From assembly GCA_951394405.1 (NCBI GenBank), contig OX596336.1, positions 4,588,001 to 4,652,000 on the forward strand: 64,000 nucleotides of DNA, in the 5' to 3' direction. Position 1 is the first letter of the stretch. The number at the start of each line of letters is the position of its first letter. Shown here piece after piece: positions 1 through 11,200 of the stretch. Origin of the DNA: Coprinellus micaceus (lineage: Eukaryota > Basidiomycota > Agaricomycetes > Agaricales > Psathyrellaceae). Under the pieces are notes generated by a model that saw only the letters and a program-made list of their open reading frames with translations, searched no databases and had not been told where the DNA came from. The translations under genes and the position numbers were made by a program.

Positions 1-2027
1 CATTTGAGCGAACCCGCTGCGCCCGCAAGATCCAGAAAAAACGGTGCTATTCTATTGGTGCTGCAGTACAGGTTTCCCGGAGGGTCGTCGCTCCCAGTGC
101 ATCATTGGCGCAGAAGCGCAGGAAGATAGTTCAGTACCAATCGATGGTGAAAAACCTCTTAGCTGTGAGATTGATCCGCCTTGCCTCCTCGCACCCCAGT
201 TGACGTCCTGATGATTTCATAGTCTGCATCGGAGATGCTTCTGAACGTTCAGAGTGCTCTCCCACAAAATTGCGTCGAAGCCTTCGCCGCAAACAGCAAA
301 TTAACTGGGCAGCCTGCTGTAGGGAAAAGGAAGGTTTACGGCACAAGCAGCATTCAAGTAAACATCTCCGCCGCAGTCTCTCCGCCTCTGGTGAGTGACT
401 CTATCGAGCATTTGAATTCAACGAGCGCGGTCACACCGTCTAACGCGTTGTAAAATTCGCAGATAACAGGTTGGCCAGCCAGTTGGGTGATTTTGGTTGC
501 GAGCATTACGATGGGCGCGACAGCCCCGACCACCTTACGACGATGTTTGCCAACCCCGATATCCCCCAAAACTACAACCCAGGAGCATTCCATACTCCGC
601 AGCTCGGGGTATTCGCGGTTCTGAGAAAGTACGTTGGTATAACATTCTCTGGACAGCGACGCCACGTCGGCACAGCTCCGACGCCTCCATCTGACGACCC
701 GGCTGTCGTTGACGAGTCAGCCTATCATTTTAACGTCGTCTGTTATCCGAAGGACGCAGCTGTGGATGGGATGTCGAGGTTTAGTTTGGCTTCTCTCCCT
801 GCCAGGAAGCTGACTCAAAAGGCCCATAAACGAGAGCGAAAAAAGGGAGAGGCGGACGACGGAACCAAAGCTCTGGGGAATGGGGATGTGGGAGAAGGCA
901 GGGACATGGAAGAGGTGGAAAGGAACGGAAGTCGGCGTGGGGATGAGCGTCAGGGCGGGCAACGTGAAGCGATGGAGCCGTTGAATGAGAACCAAGACAG
1001 GGTAGGGGTCGAAGCAGGTGATGGAAATGGAGGTGGCGTTGGGGCTGGATGGGACGATGCCGATGTCAGCGACGACGAAGACATTACCGACGGGGAAGAA
1101 GATGGGGAATGGGATGACGCAGTCGCACAATGGAGTGATGAAGATGGGGAAAGGGGGTGACGAGGGCGCGGAATGGGACGCCGAAGTCGGGGACGCTGGT
1201 GGGGTGGATGGCGAGGGCGAGGGCGAGGGGAAACGCAGAACCACGAACGAGGAGAAGCCGCGAGCCCGTTCAGGTCACATAGATCCAGAGCCCCTCTACA
1301 TCACACCCGAAATGATCAATATGAGGTAAGCTCCCCTGACAAGTGCCATTCGCTGAGCTGAACTAACCGAAATCCTCGCAGCGAAGAAACATTTGTTCCC
1401 CACACGACCAATCTCGCTACATTCGCAAGAAGTGGTCATGTTATTATGGATAGGGAATCGCATGTTACCTTCATGGCGCGATCGCTGCATCAACTGAATG
1501 CTTATGTGTGGCGCCAGCTCCCAACCGAGTACTCGCTTTCTATCGATGTTCAGAAGATGTTGGAATCCATCAGCTATGAAGACGAGGATGGGAATAGAGT
1601 CTACCTTTCAGCATGGCCCTCCGCACCCAATGTTCGCACCACCTCCGAGGATCGCAAGAAAAACAAGGAGATTTGGTCTGCCTACCAGGCGAAAGTCAGG
1701 CGATTCATCCCGCGGATCGCCTATAGGGCTTTCGACTATAGGGACGAGCAGGGCACTCGCAAGGGCGGCATATCGGACGTTGAGGAGGACAGAAGAACGG
1801 AGGAAGACGCCCAAGAGTCTGAGGAGCGTCCAAGGAGGGCACGCAGAGCAGTGGCACGCCGAATTGAAGCTCAGGTCGAAGAACTCGAAACAGAGGAATT
1901 CGAGGATGACGATTTTGAGGAAGAAGACTTTGAGGGCGAGGAAACGATGACCAAGCTGGCTCTACTCGAGACATATTCGGCCTTAGCACCAGAACACGGC
2001 ACCACAATGGGCACGGTCGAAGAATGA
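1..2027 (+). CDS. Unknown protein with 2OG-Fe(II) dioxygenase-like pattern, paralog A (5' partial)
   Basis: The gene enters from the left edge. Proposed exons are 1-164, 223-390, 463-1325 and 1382-2027; the match to the copy at 14.9-16.7 kb supports them. The third exon holds a conserved core: HYDG.DSPDHLTTMF, then PDIP..Y.PG.F, LG.F, and FSGQRRHVGTAPTPP. An HxD, a later GxF strand and a distal F-x-G...H would fit the metal-binding residues of a double-stranded beta-helix dioxygenase. Membership of the TET/JBP group, known to be expanded near transposons in basidiomycetes, is inference. An acidic, low-complexity linker (about 840-1260) follows, then a second conserved block from DRESHVTFM to VRRFIP and an acidic tail. 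Two problems: exon 2 ends in phase 0 while exon 3 needs phase 1, and the frame changes inside the acidic linker. Either small introns are missed or the copy is decaying. Confidence 0.5.
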
Positions 2028-2063
2028 AGACAATGCACCAGTCTCGGTGGCACGTACCGCAAA

Positions 2064-2976
2064 GTGAACCTCCTCAACAGCGACTACAGCAACTCGGTCT
2101 CTCCACCGCTACCACCGAATCCGCTTTCCATAGCCTCAAGCAGCCGAACGATAGACCACGAGGCGGTCGCTGGTAAATGTGGGTTGCCTGTCAATAGTGT
2201 CCCCTCTGCACGATTTTTTGCGCTACAAGCCCGACTCGCATGTCCCATTTCGAGAGAAGGCTCCGTCGAGGATTTGCATGCGAGGCGCGGGCAGCCCATA
2301 CCATCCGTCGACCATCAGAACAAACGCTGGAATCTTCAGTGCAGCCATATACAGGGGCATTACTTATAACACCCTGTACAGCCAGCATCCGGATTACCCA
2401 CTGGTCTTCACGTGCGTCGGCGACTGGGAGAGGAAGATCGCCGAATTCAAGAACGAAAACCGCAATCTGAGCAAGACCAAGCACTTTCTCTGTCGACCAG
2501 ATGCATACGGCCATAGCATCCGGGGTCGTTCAATCAAGAACGCGGATACATTCTGGGCAGATGTGGAGGCTTTGGATTGGCCGAAAAAGACGACGCGGAC
2601 GATGTCTTTCAAGGAGTGCCTCCAATTGTTCCGGAAAGGGGGGTTCACAACCATGGGGGGTCTATGCTGCTATCTTCTGACATGCGATCTACACTATGCT
2701 GGTGTGTGTGGAGCGCCTACTATTCGCGATATCTCCTCGTTCATGCGCTCCGCTCGGGGAGGGTCACATCACATTCTGCCTACCCTCGGCTTCGGAGAAA
2801 CGGGCGAGCATCCGACCCAGCATCTACTGGACGGCCCCCTTTCGGCCATCGAAGCCCACCTCGACGAAACGTTCAGTGAAGACGAAATGCGTTTGATGGG
2901 TCTAGATTTAATCTGCGTGGAGCACATTTTGTGCAAATTCAAGAGAGCTGTTGATGCAGAAGTTCTCGCGGAATAA
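2064..2976 (+). CDS. Hypothetical protein (possibly 3' exons of the preceding gene)
   Basis: An open frame of about 265 codons runs to the stop at 2976. It joins in phase to an upstream exon (about 2071-2167) across a short intron with a GTAAAT donor and an AATAG acceptor. The first exon is Pro/Ser-rich. The second has a mixed globular composition with several Cys and aromatic residues (CVGDWERKIAEF, GGLCCYLLTC). I recognise no domain. It starts only about 40 bp after the stop of the upstream gene on the same strand, so it may be that gene's C-terminal part. The copy at 14.9-16.7 kb has no visible counterpart to this region, which favours a separate gene. Confidence 0.4.
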
Positions 2977-3260
2977 TTGCCAATGGTATGAGACTCTCTT
3001 GAATAGCCTCGGGCGCCCGTACTTAACTCGGACCCATTGGCAGATCCTCAACCGCGGGACGGTCTCGCTGCCTACCCACCAGGTGTTACACACGTATCAA
3101 GCTCGCCCCAGTCCAAGAGAGTCGATCCACATTCACGAAGCGGGGAGATTACATGACGGGAGAAACAGTATTAAGCGCGGGGGGAAAGGTATAGCGCGGC
3201 ATGGCCCCTTGGGCTGTTGAAATCAGAATGGGTTATAATGTACAGTCAGCCCTAATTCCT

Positions 3261-4040
3261 TCATGTGGAGACGTAAACTGACTCACCGATATCTAGAATT
3301 GGGATTAGGCGATGAGCCATGTCGTGCATCCCCATATCCAGCCAATATTCATGAATCTTCACCATTTGGTCCTTCAGACTGACAAGCTCTTCAGTATCGT
3401 TGAAGATACCTTTTGCGTGGCCTTGCAGGCTCAGGTGAGTCTGTTCGAACTTGGACATAACCTGACACAACTCCGGCATTCCGGGGAGGCGGTAAACCTC
3501 GGGATTGGAAGGAGGAACCAGCCTAAGCCTTGTAGTTGAGGATGCGGCGGAGCTTTGAGAGGGCGAGGTGTTGGGGCCATGAGCCGTTTCGGAGACAGGA
3601 ACCTGAGGCCCTGGATGGCCGGGGTCTAAGTTGGTGTTGCTCTGTGGAGTGGGTGGGTACATTGTCGGGAGCATGGACTCTCCAGGTTCCTGTAGAAGGT
3701 AATACTGCTCAGAACGCTGGAGAACGAGGAGATATTACTGGATTTATCCTACGTCAAGCCATTCGATTGTGAGAGACTTCACCCCAGGACGCCGATTGCT
3801 GGTGGAACTTAGGGCGCTTCTATGAGCTTCATCATAAGTCGGTGGAGAAGGGAGAATGGCGGGGTTCGATCCGTCAAGTCCCTCGGGTACTAGGTGGCGC
3901 GTCCCTCCGGAGCTCGATAGATCCCTCAGCTCGTCGAAGCTGTCACTGGCGGTTGGGGTGTTGTTCAATACCGCTTGGTACGCGCTTTGGGTGCTAGTAG
4001 TGTCTTCCGAGTCGGTGCTCATTCGCTTCTGGGGTGACAT
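3261..4040 (-). CDS. Hypothetical Ser/Pro-rich protein with PPxY motif
   Basis: Two minus-strand frames join in phase 0 across a 36-nt intron (GTAGGA donor, TCCAG acceptor, about 3745-3710). The first exon is disordered, Ser/Thr-rich, and contains PPTYDEAH, a PPxY motif of the kind bound by WW domains. The second exon starts with another disordered stretch and ends in a predicted helical segment (about 60 residues from LPGMPELCQVMSKFEQ to HRLIPILDIG). A GTGAGT donor near 3287 means translation may splice onward instead of stopping at 3261. Function is unknown. Confidence 0.4.
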
Positions 4041-4140
4041 ATCCTCGGTTGGAGTGGCAAACGGCGATGGTTGCGTTGGGATACCCGACGGAATGACTAA
4101 ATTGGAAGTAAGTGAGGAACCTCGATTCAGTCGAAATAGT

Positions 4141-5344
4141 TAGCTGAAGCTCCCAACGAAAGGGTTCGTTTCAGGGTCGCTGGTCGCCAGCAACGAGTTC
4201 CCACGTGTCAGTGATATGATGGCGGTGTCCTAGAACAGCACCCACAGACACAAACAGTCTGGTTCTGAGAGTCGGAGGTTGAACACCCACTTTCACCGCC
4301 CTCAGCTATGAACTCAGACATCGTTGGACTCCTCGCTGCTGGACCACACCCTGTAGTCCACATCGAACCGGCTCGGCTATGACGACACCTCCACGCGGCC
4401 TAGGGAGTTTCTTAGGGGCGACCACCGCAACACGACTCCTGCAACGAGGCGAGCCCAAAAAGGGCATTCATCGTGTTATGAATTGCGCGTGCTGGGGTGA
4501 AGATGCTCACCAGACCGTCGCGCTCGCTGGCTTCACATCAAATGAAGAAGGCCCATTATTATCGCAATTCGATTACATCCGAGCGAGGTCGATCTTCAGC
4601 AAGTTATATCGCTTGATGCTACCGCCGCCGTTTGAAGTATCTGGGGCTTCAACACGAAGATCGGAACGCTTCTGCTTGTCTGGGCTCACCTTTGGTGCAT
4701 TCTGAGACGCTTTGGAACGAGGTCAACATGAGTCGAGCGGCGACGCGTACAGGAGGTGTACAGGGGCCATTAGGGCTGCTCCTGGCACTCCTGACCCGGA
4801 CACGTCTTGTCAAGGGCTCTTAACCCGGTCTTCCCTTCACAGTGACTTCATTGATTCGAAACAGGGGGTTCTCCAGTGCGTTCTTTTCCTGTCGCCGGTT
4901 ACTACTTTTCTCTGGGCGACCATCGTCGTTCTCTTCCTGGGCACCTCGTTGGCCAATGGTACTGGCTCATGCGACGCGATCCCTCATCTCGGTGACCCTG
5001 TATCTCGTAGTCATCTCGGGATTACTGACACCAGCGCCATTCTTGCCTTCAAAGTCTCTGACAGGGGCCGCTGAACTCATCGCAGAAATCACAAAGATGA
5101 TCACCAGTTCCGTGCGTCTTAAGCGAGATTGGTTTGAATTAGAGTTTACCCTTGCTCCCTGCACATCGATGGACGGAATTGCGAGGGTCAGCCGAGGACG
5201 TCTCATAATTATGTTCCCTGATGGCCGTCTTAGCACAAGAAGGCAAGTTGTTCTCATTCCCTCCCGCAAACACCTATAAGCAACCGTATCTCTGACAACT
5301 TTTCCCCACCCCACTTGCTAATTGAGATATTGAACGAGCTTGCG
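4141..5344. other. Region without a confident gene
   Basis: Overlapping frames exist on both strands (for example about 4842-5279 plus), but none shows a domain, a convincing start context or a chain of phased introns. The last 100 bases are probably the 5' region of the gene starting at 5345. I see no repeat or RNA gene. Confidence 0.4.
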
Positions 5345-6469
5345 ATGATTTCAACCTCCCCTGCCCCCACTTCCCCCATGCCCCGTCCGCCATTGACAAC
5401 CACCACAACCAGTGGGATCCGCTCTCCGTTTGTGGATGTCCTTCCTTGTCCCGTCGGGATCCAGAGCGAGAGTGCAAACGATGGAGATCAGAGTGATGCG
5501 GGAGGGGGGTGGTCCGAGTCCTCTTCCGATGCCCAATACAGCCGACCCGCCCTCACGTTTCGCCCGTCCCTGTTTTCACCTCTTCCCCCGGGCTCCGCGA
5601 GTAAGTGGCGCTTTTACGATCTCCTAGATGGGACTGACGCAGGCCATAAGCTTCCTACATGTTTCGCGAATACCTCCCTGGGTACGTGGTCGACCAAACA
5701 CCCAAAATCGTACCTTCAATGATCGCACACTGGGAAGCTTTGTGCGATGGCCCTCAAGGACTTCCCGCAGCGCAAGTCGCCGAACGCAACGCCGTCGGGG
5801 TGCAAGTCTCTGGCGTCAACGCCACGGCCCAGAATGCTGGTGTGCAAGAGCCTGCTCAAGAACCCGAGTCCCAAGGGGCTCCTCAAGATACCGAGTCCCG
5901 AGGCGCTCAAGAGGTTATGACCGAGGAAAACGATGACGTCGCGACCCAAGGAGAAGGGAGGATCTCTCCCCTTCTCTCTTTTAACGGTGAGTGCTGCGTC
6001 ACCCCATTTTCTCAACCATCATCTTGTGAGTTAACATCAACGCGATCGCTCTTTGCTAGAGTTCAGGAGTCTAGTACCGCCCGTTGTCCTCGAGGGTATG
6101 AGGAGGAACGACCTGGATATCAAGCTAGGGAGAGCCCAACGATTCGATGAAGGCCCTCCTGTCGTTCCAGTGAGTGATCTCTGTTCCTCCCTCTGGTTGT
6201 AGGGCGATGGCGTACGCGGTCGTTCTATTCAAGTGCTGAGCAAGTCTCGTTGTTTCCCTTAGATTGCACACCCACAGACGCTCCCCCTCATCCCTGGCGG
6301 TCGCCCCGTTGGAAGTGCTGTCGCGACTGCGGCTACCAGCGATTGGCAGGGGATGTCTCTGAGTTCTGAGGCTATCACGGCACCGTCATGCGCTAGTTCT
6401 GGGTCCCAGGCGGGCACTCCTCCCCAGCTGCCCAGCCCTCGATCAGGCTCGCCGGAGTCATGCTGCTGA
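5345..6469 (+). CDS. Hypothetical disordered protein, four exons
   Basis: The exons chain in phase. Exon 1 (ATG 5345) is Ser/Pro/Thr-rich and ends at a GTAAGT donor near 5602. Exon 2 (about 5656-5985, from SYMFREYLPGYVV) holds a conserved-looking segment, then repeated acidic Gln/Glu motifs (QEPAQEPESQGAPQDTES). Exon 3 encodes EFRSLVPPVVLEGMRR, and exon 4, after a GTGAGT...CTTAG intron, ends at TGA 6469. Three of four junctions have canonical donors; the first acceptor would have to be AAG, which is weaker. No known domain is visible. The length is roughly 290 residues. Confidence 0.45.
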
Positions 6470-6860
6470 GCAGGTTTATACGTGTGCAGGGTCTCTCGGG
6501 GCATGGGGTCGGGTTTGTTGTTGAAGGCGGCGTGGTTAGTGTGGAGATCGGCGAGTGGGGTCGACCTTTATAATCCTCAGAGCTGGTACTCATTTAGAGC
6601 TGGTACTCGTCATCAGAGCTGGTACTCTAGACTACTAGTCAGGTACTATATGCGCGCCGGGAGTTGTTGATCAATTCCTGTGAGCGGACGGCGTGCCACG
6701 GAGCGCGTCTGATGTACTTTTACTTACTGTATTTCTACGAGTTTCGGCGTCCTCAAGGCCTCGTGTCGGGAGCACGTCCATTGAGGTACACACGGCGGAA
6801 TCCCTGATCGTGACGCCGATTCATTTACTCCTTGCCGGGGGGTCGGCACTACCCGATCCG

Positions 6861-6867
6861 TATATAA
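6861..6867 (+). promoter_or_regulatory. Candidate TATA box
   Basis: TATATAA lies 164 bp upstream of the ATG at 7031, with no gene between. It is the best core-promoter candidate for the coiled-coil gene. Confidence 0.35.
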
Positions 6868-7030
6868 CCCACGCCAGCGAGTCCGAATAGAGTCAGACTC
6901 TCCCCTTACTGTCATCATTCTTAGAATTTTCGAGCTCGGGCTCCGTCAACCTCAAGCCCTCAGTGGTCACCCAGCTAGCGCTCTTCTAGCACATCAACGG
7001 CATTCACTGGCGGTTATACCCTACAGCACG

Positions 7031-7856
7031 ATGGTCACGACTTCTTCCAGCGTACGAGTTGTAGCAGGCCGAACAAGTCACCGGAGCAAGGTCAAGAAAA
7101 CGGACGAGAATGCTGGGATTTCTGTAGGCAGGAAGCGCCACCGAGTTGGGTCCAAACTCCTGGTGAAGAGCGGCGAGTTCACCATCCGGGACAAAGGGTG
7201 ATTCCAAAGTATGTATAATCGTTTGAATTTATCAAATAGAATTATCGGAATGCTCACCGCGCATCATTGACCATCCAGACTCTCGCAAAGCTCGGGACAC
7301 GCGAACACCCTTTGCACCGATCTCGATCCCTACTTGTGACGTGTTCACCCAGGGTATAACCACCCCTCCGAGCCGGCAACGTGAAGCACCGGCGTCATCG
7401 TTCTGCCTCCCACAATCCTCCAGCCCCGTCCCGACCACCACCATTTATGAAGACAGAGCCAAGAAGTCGATTGGCGAACCAGTCGGCGACAGGGCGGCCA
7501 GGATCAATACTCTCGGCAATGGCCTTGAGGCCAAGATACGTGGCTTGGAGACGCTGGCTCGTGCATTCAAAGGCAGAGTCAAAGGCGTAGCGGAGGATTT
7601 AGGAGTATATAGGTCTGAGGTGGACCAATTCACCCACGAATTCGAGGCCTTGGAGGTCGACCATATCGCGGCTCTGGCTTCCTTGGAGGAAGAGAAAGTC
7701 ACCGTTGAGTTTTACTTTGGACACCTTAAGAATGCAGAGAAAGAGCTTCATCTCATCTATCAGAATCTGGAAGGCCACCCCGATGAGTTGGATATCCTCC
7801 CTGGTGGCTTCTCCCAGGCGCAGGAGTCCGACCCAATTTACAGGAGATGTGCTTGA
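7031..7856 (+). CDS. Hypothetical coiled-coil protein
   Basis: The C-terminal exon (about 7250-7856) is well supported. It has a basic, Pro-rich start, then about 110 residues with heptad-like spacing (AARINTLGNGLEAKIRGLE onward) predicted to form a coiled coil. A probable first exon at 7031-7199 is basic (VGRKRHRVGSK). The intron between them has a plausible GTGATT donor, but I could not find an acceptor that keeps the frame, so that join is unresolved. The composition resembles small basidiomycete proteins near transposons. Function is unknown. Confidence 0.4.
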
Positions 7857-8214
7857 GCTAGGACGATATAGAGCTACAGTAGACCCCCTTTAATAATATA
7901 TGCAATCTTATTCCTTGCGAATTAAACCCGTTTTGTAGAAAGCAAGTAAGCCTAGGCATTAAAGCCTGACGGCGCTACCCGCCCAGCAACGGGCGCCAAT
8001 TCACGGTCCGGTGATCCAGGTGGCTTCGCCTTTTATGGCAAGCCTTGTTTGGAGGGACGGAGGCAATAGTACACCCTTTCCAACCCGCCTTCTTGCCAGT
8101 GGCCGTCACGCTCCCCACGACTGCGAAACATCCACTCCTTTCTACTAAGCAAACCATACTCACTCTTTTTGTCACACTCATTCGACGCCCCGGAAATCTC
8201 CTACGTTCACTGTT

Positions 8215-11200
8215 ATGGCGCAGCCTTCAAATTCGGGCAACAGTGTCAACTCCTTGAAGCGATCTTGCTCCTCCTTGGGAAGTGAGAACACCTGCTCCGC
8301 TTGTGGGAACACATTTGGCACACCTCGCCTGCTCAGTAATCACCAGAAATCACGGTGCCCACAGACTTTGAAGGAACTAGAGGAATTACGACGACAGGTG
8401 GCTGAGTTAACAGACGGCAGCCTCCGAAAGCGAAGACGCGTCGAATCCACTCAGGCTCAGGCTAGTACCAACCTAGAAGGCTCCTCTACTGCCTTGTCAA
8501 CCGAAAATGGAGTTCCTCCCACCACCGGCTTCATACATCCCGTCAATCCAATGAGCCGAACCAGTGGGACTGGCTCCACAATCGCAGCAGAGGTACGAGC
8601 GCTGTGGTTGGTCATCTGCAATAAGCCCCTAATTATGCATAAACATGATAGGGGAGGAATTGGGTAGAAGAGGGGGGATCTAGCGCATCACTACTCCCTT
8701 TACCCGGCAATACCACGGCTCCACCCGTTGGTGCGAGCCGTCACGCCTCCCAATCACAGTCTTTCGGCATTGAAGGTAAGCTCCTGTTCCCTACCCATCT
8801 TCGATTTATTCAAAGTACCGACCCCAACGCAGCGGTAACACCCAGCGCCCACTCTGTGTCGCCGAACATTGGTGGTAAGACGAGGGACTCAACCGAAGAC
8901 GATGCTCGCGCCAATCCAGTACCCAGCTCTCGCCAACCTTCCAGCCCACCAGCAGTACCGTCTCAACCCTCGAACCCCTCTCCCAAACCCGACAAAGACC
9001 CCTTTGGCCTTCTCAAGCGATACCAAGGGAACCACCCCCCTCAAAACGATCCCGACATTAACATTTCTCCCCAAGACCGCTACGACGCCCAGAACCATCT
9101 CGACGATGTAGAAAACCCGGAGGAGCATGCAACACCCCATGGCTCCCAGCCTGACCCGGCTGCGTCGACTTCCACGAAACCTCCAAACCCGCACGCACCC
9201 TTTCCTAACATGTCGTCGTTCGAACTCGGCGACTGGTTTCATAGCCAAGGGACCCATAAATCGTTGAAAGACTTCCAGGAACTTGTGAACGTGTTGACGG
9301 GTCCGAACTTTTCGCTGGAGGACATTCGGAAGACCAAGTGGACGACGGTGTTTCAGGATCTGGGCAAAAACAAGGACGAGATTCACCCCGACAAGTCCGA
9401 GTGGGTCGATGATTCGGGCTGGAGAACAACTGAGGTCAAGATTGAAGTCCCGATCCATAGTAAGATGACTCAAGGCAGTGGATTGGAAACTCATGTGGTT
9501 GGTACGCTCCACCATCGCAGCATCGTGTCGATCTTACAGGAGAAGGTCACTAACACAGCAGCCTCAAAGTTCTTTCACCTTGATGGCCATGAACTACGAT
9601 GGAAACCAGGTGAATCGAAGGATTCTTCAGACTTTCGGGTTCTGTCAGAACTCTACAACTCCGATGCCTTTCTGGAAGCCCAGCGAGAGGTCAGGTCCAT
9701 GACACTCCCTCCGAAGATTCAAGGGTGTCCCCACCCACGAGTCGTTGTCGGGGTGATGCTCTGGTCAGACGCCACCCACTTATCGACGTTTTCGACTGCC
9801 AAGCTCTGGCCCTTGTATATGTTGTTCGGGAATGACAGCAAGAACCAACGAGGGAAGGATAGCTCTGAATTCTGCTACCACCTTGCGTACTTCGATTCGG
9901 TAAGACCTGATAATCCCCTGTTTGTTGTCTTTGCGCCAGTTGCTGATTGGATTCTATCTGGTACCAGGTATCCGATGACTTCAAGGACTACATCACGGAG
10001 AGGACTGGCGGAAAAATCCCTGGAAACCTCGCTGCCCATCTTAATAGAGAGTGTTTTCACGCTCAGTGGATCGTGATTCTCGATGACGAGCTCCTAGAAG
10101 CCATTCGGGAAGGTATCGTCATCGAGTGTAGCGACGGAGTAAAAAGGAGGTTCTTCATCCGAATCTTCACTTACTCCGCCGACTACCCGGAAAAGTAAGT
10201 GAATTAGTTTCCACTTAGCATGCCTATCACGACTCTGATTTCATTGTCTATCTACTCTCCAGGGTCTTAATTGCGACTATCAGGGGTAGAAGTGATTGTC
10301 CGTGTGTCCGGTGCCTTGTTAACAAGAAGAACCTCGGTCAAACAGGTACCACCAACAATATTGCATTCAGGAAGGAAAATCCACGCATCGACAGTGATGA
10401 TCGACAGAAGGAGGTGCGTCTCGCAAAGGAAGCCATTGCGGGCGGCCTCGCCGTGGGCGGTGGTTCAGTTCTCCGCTTTCTCAGTAACTCTGGAGCCCCA
10501 GTAACTGTGTGTGGATTTCGGCATTCTTTCAGAGTATTTGTATAGCTGACCTACTGCCTGCGTGTTTAGAACGCATTCTCAGACCGACTATCGTCAACTG
10601 GCTTCAACATCTTCTCCGCTCTCGTCGTCGATGTGCTACACGAATATGAGATTGGTGTCTTCAAGGCTTTGTTCCTACACCTCATCCGTGTGCTGGACGC
10701 ATCCGCTTCGGGGGGCATCTTGGTCCATCAAATAGACAAACGGTCAGCCTCCTCCCTCTGCCATAATGTAATGCTGACGAGGGACAAAAGGTATCGGTTT
10801 GTGCCAACGTTCAATCAAACAATCCGGCGGTTCTCCTCAAACGTCTCTCAATTGAGAAGGAGAGCTGCTCGCGATTACGAGGACATCCTTCAAGTGAGTG
10901 GCTAAGGCCTTCTGTCAGGGGATAAGCTCAACGGTAGACAGTGTGCCATACCGGCGTTCCATGGCCTCCTACCGCCGCCGTTGGGTGATCTGGTAGCGGA
11001 TCTTCTTTACATCAACGCCCGCTGGCACGCCCTCGCGAAACTTCGAATGCATACAGAAGCGACCCTCGTTCTTCTGGAAGATGCCACGGTCCAGCTTGGT
11101 GACCAATTCAGAGCATTCATCAAAGCCATCGACAAGATCGAAACGCTAGAGACATCAGTTGAAGCCGAGAAACGGTCAAGATCGCAGAAAGTGAAGACCG

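Noticed and set aside
8889..9515. Minus frame of 208 codons opposite the Plavaka N-terminal region
   Set aside because: It mirrors a Pro/Ser-rich coding stretch; the sense strand is clearly the transposase.
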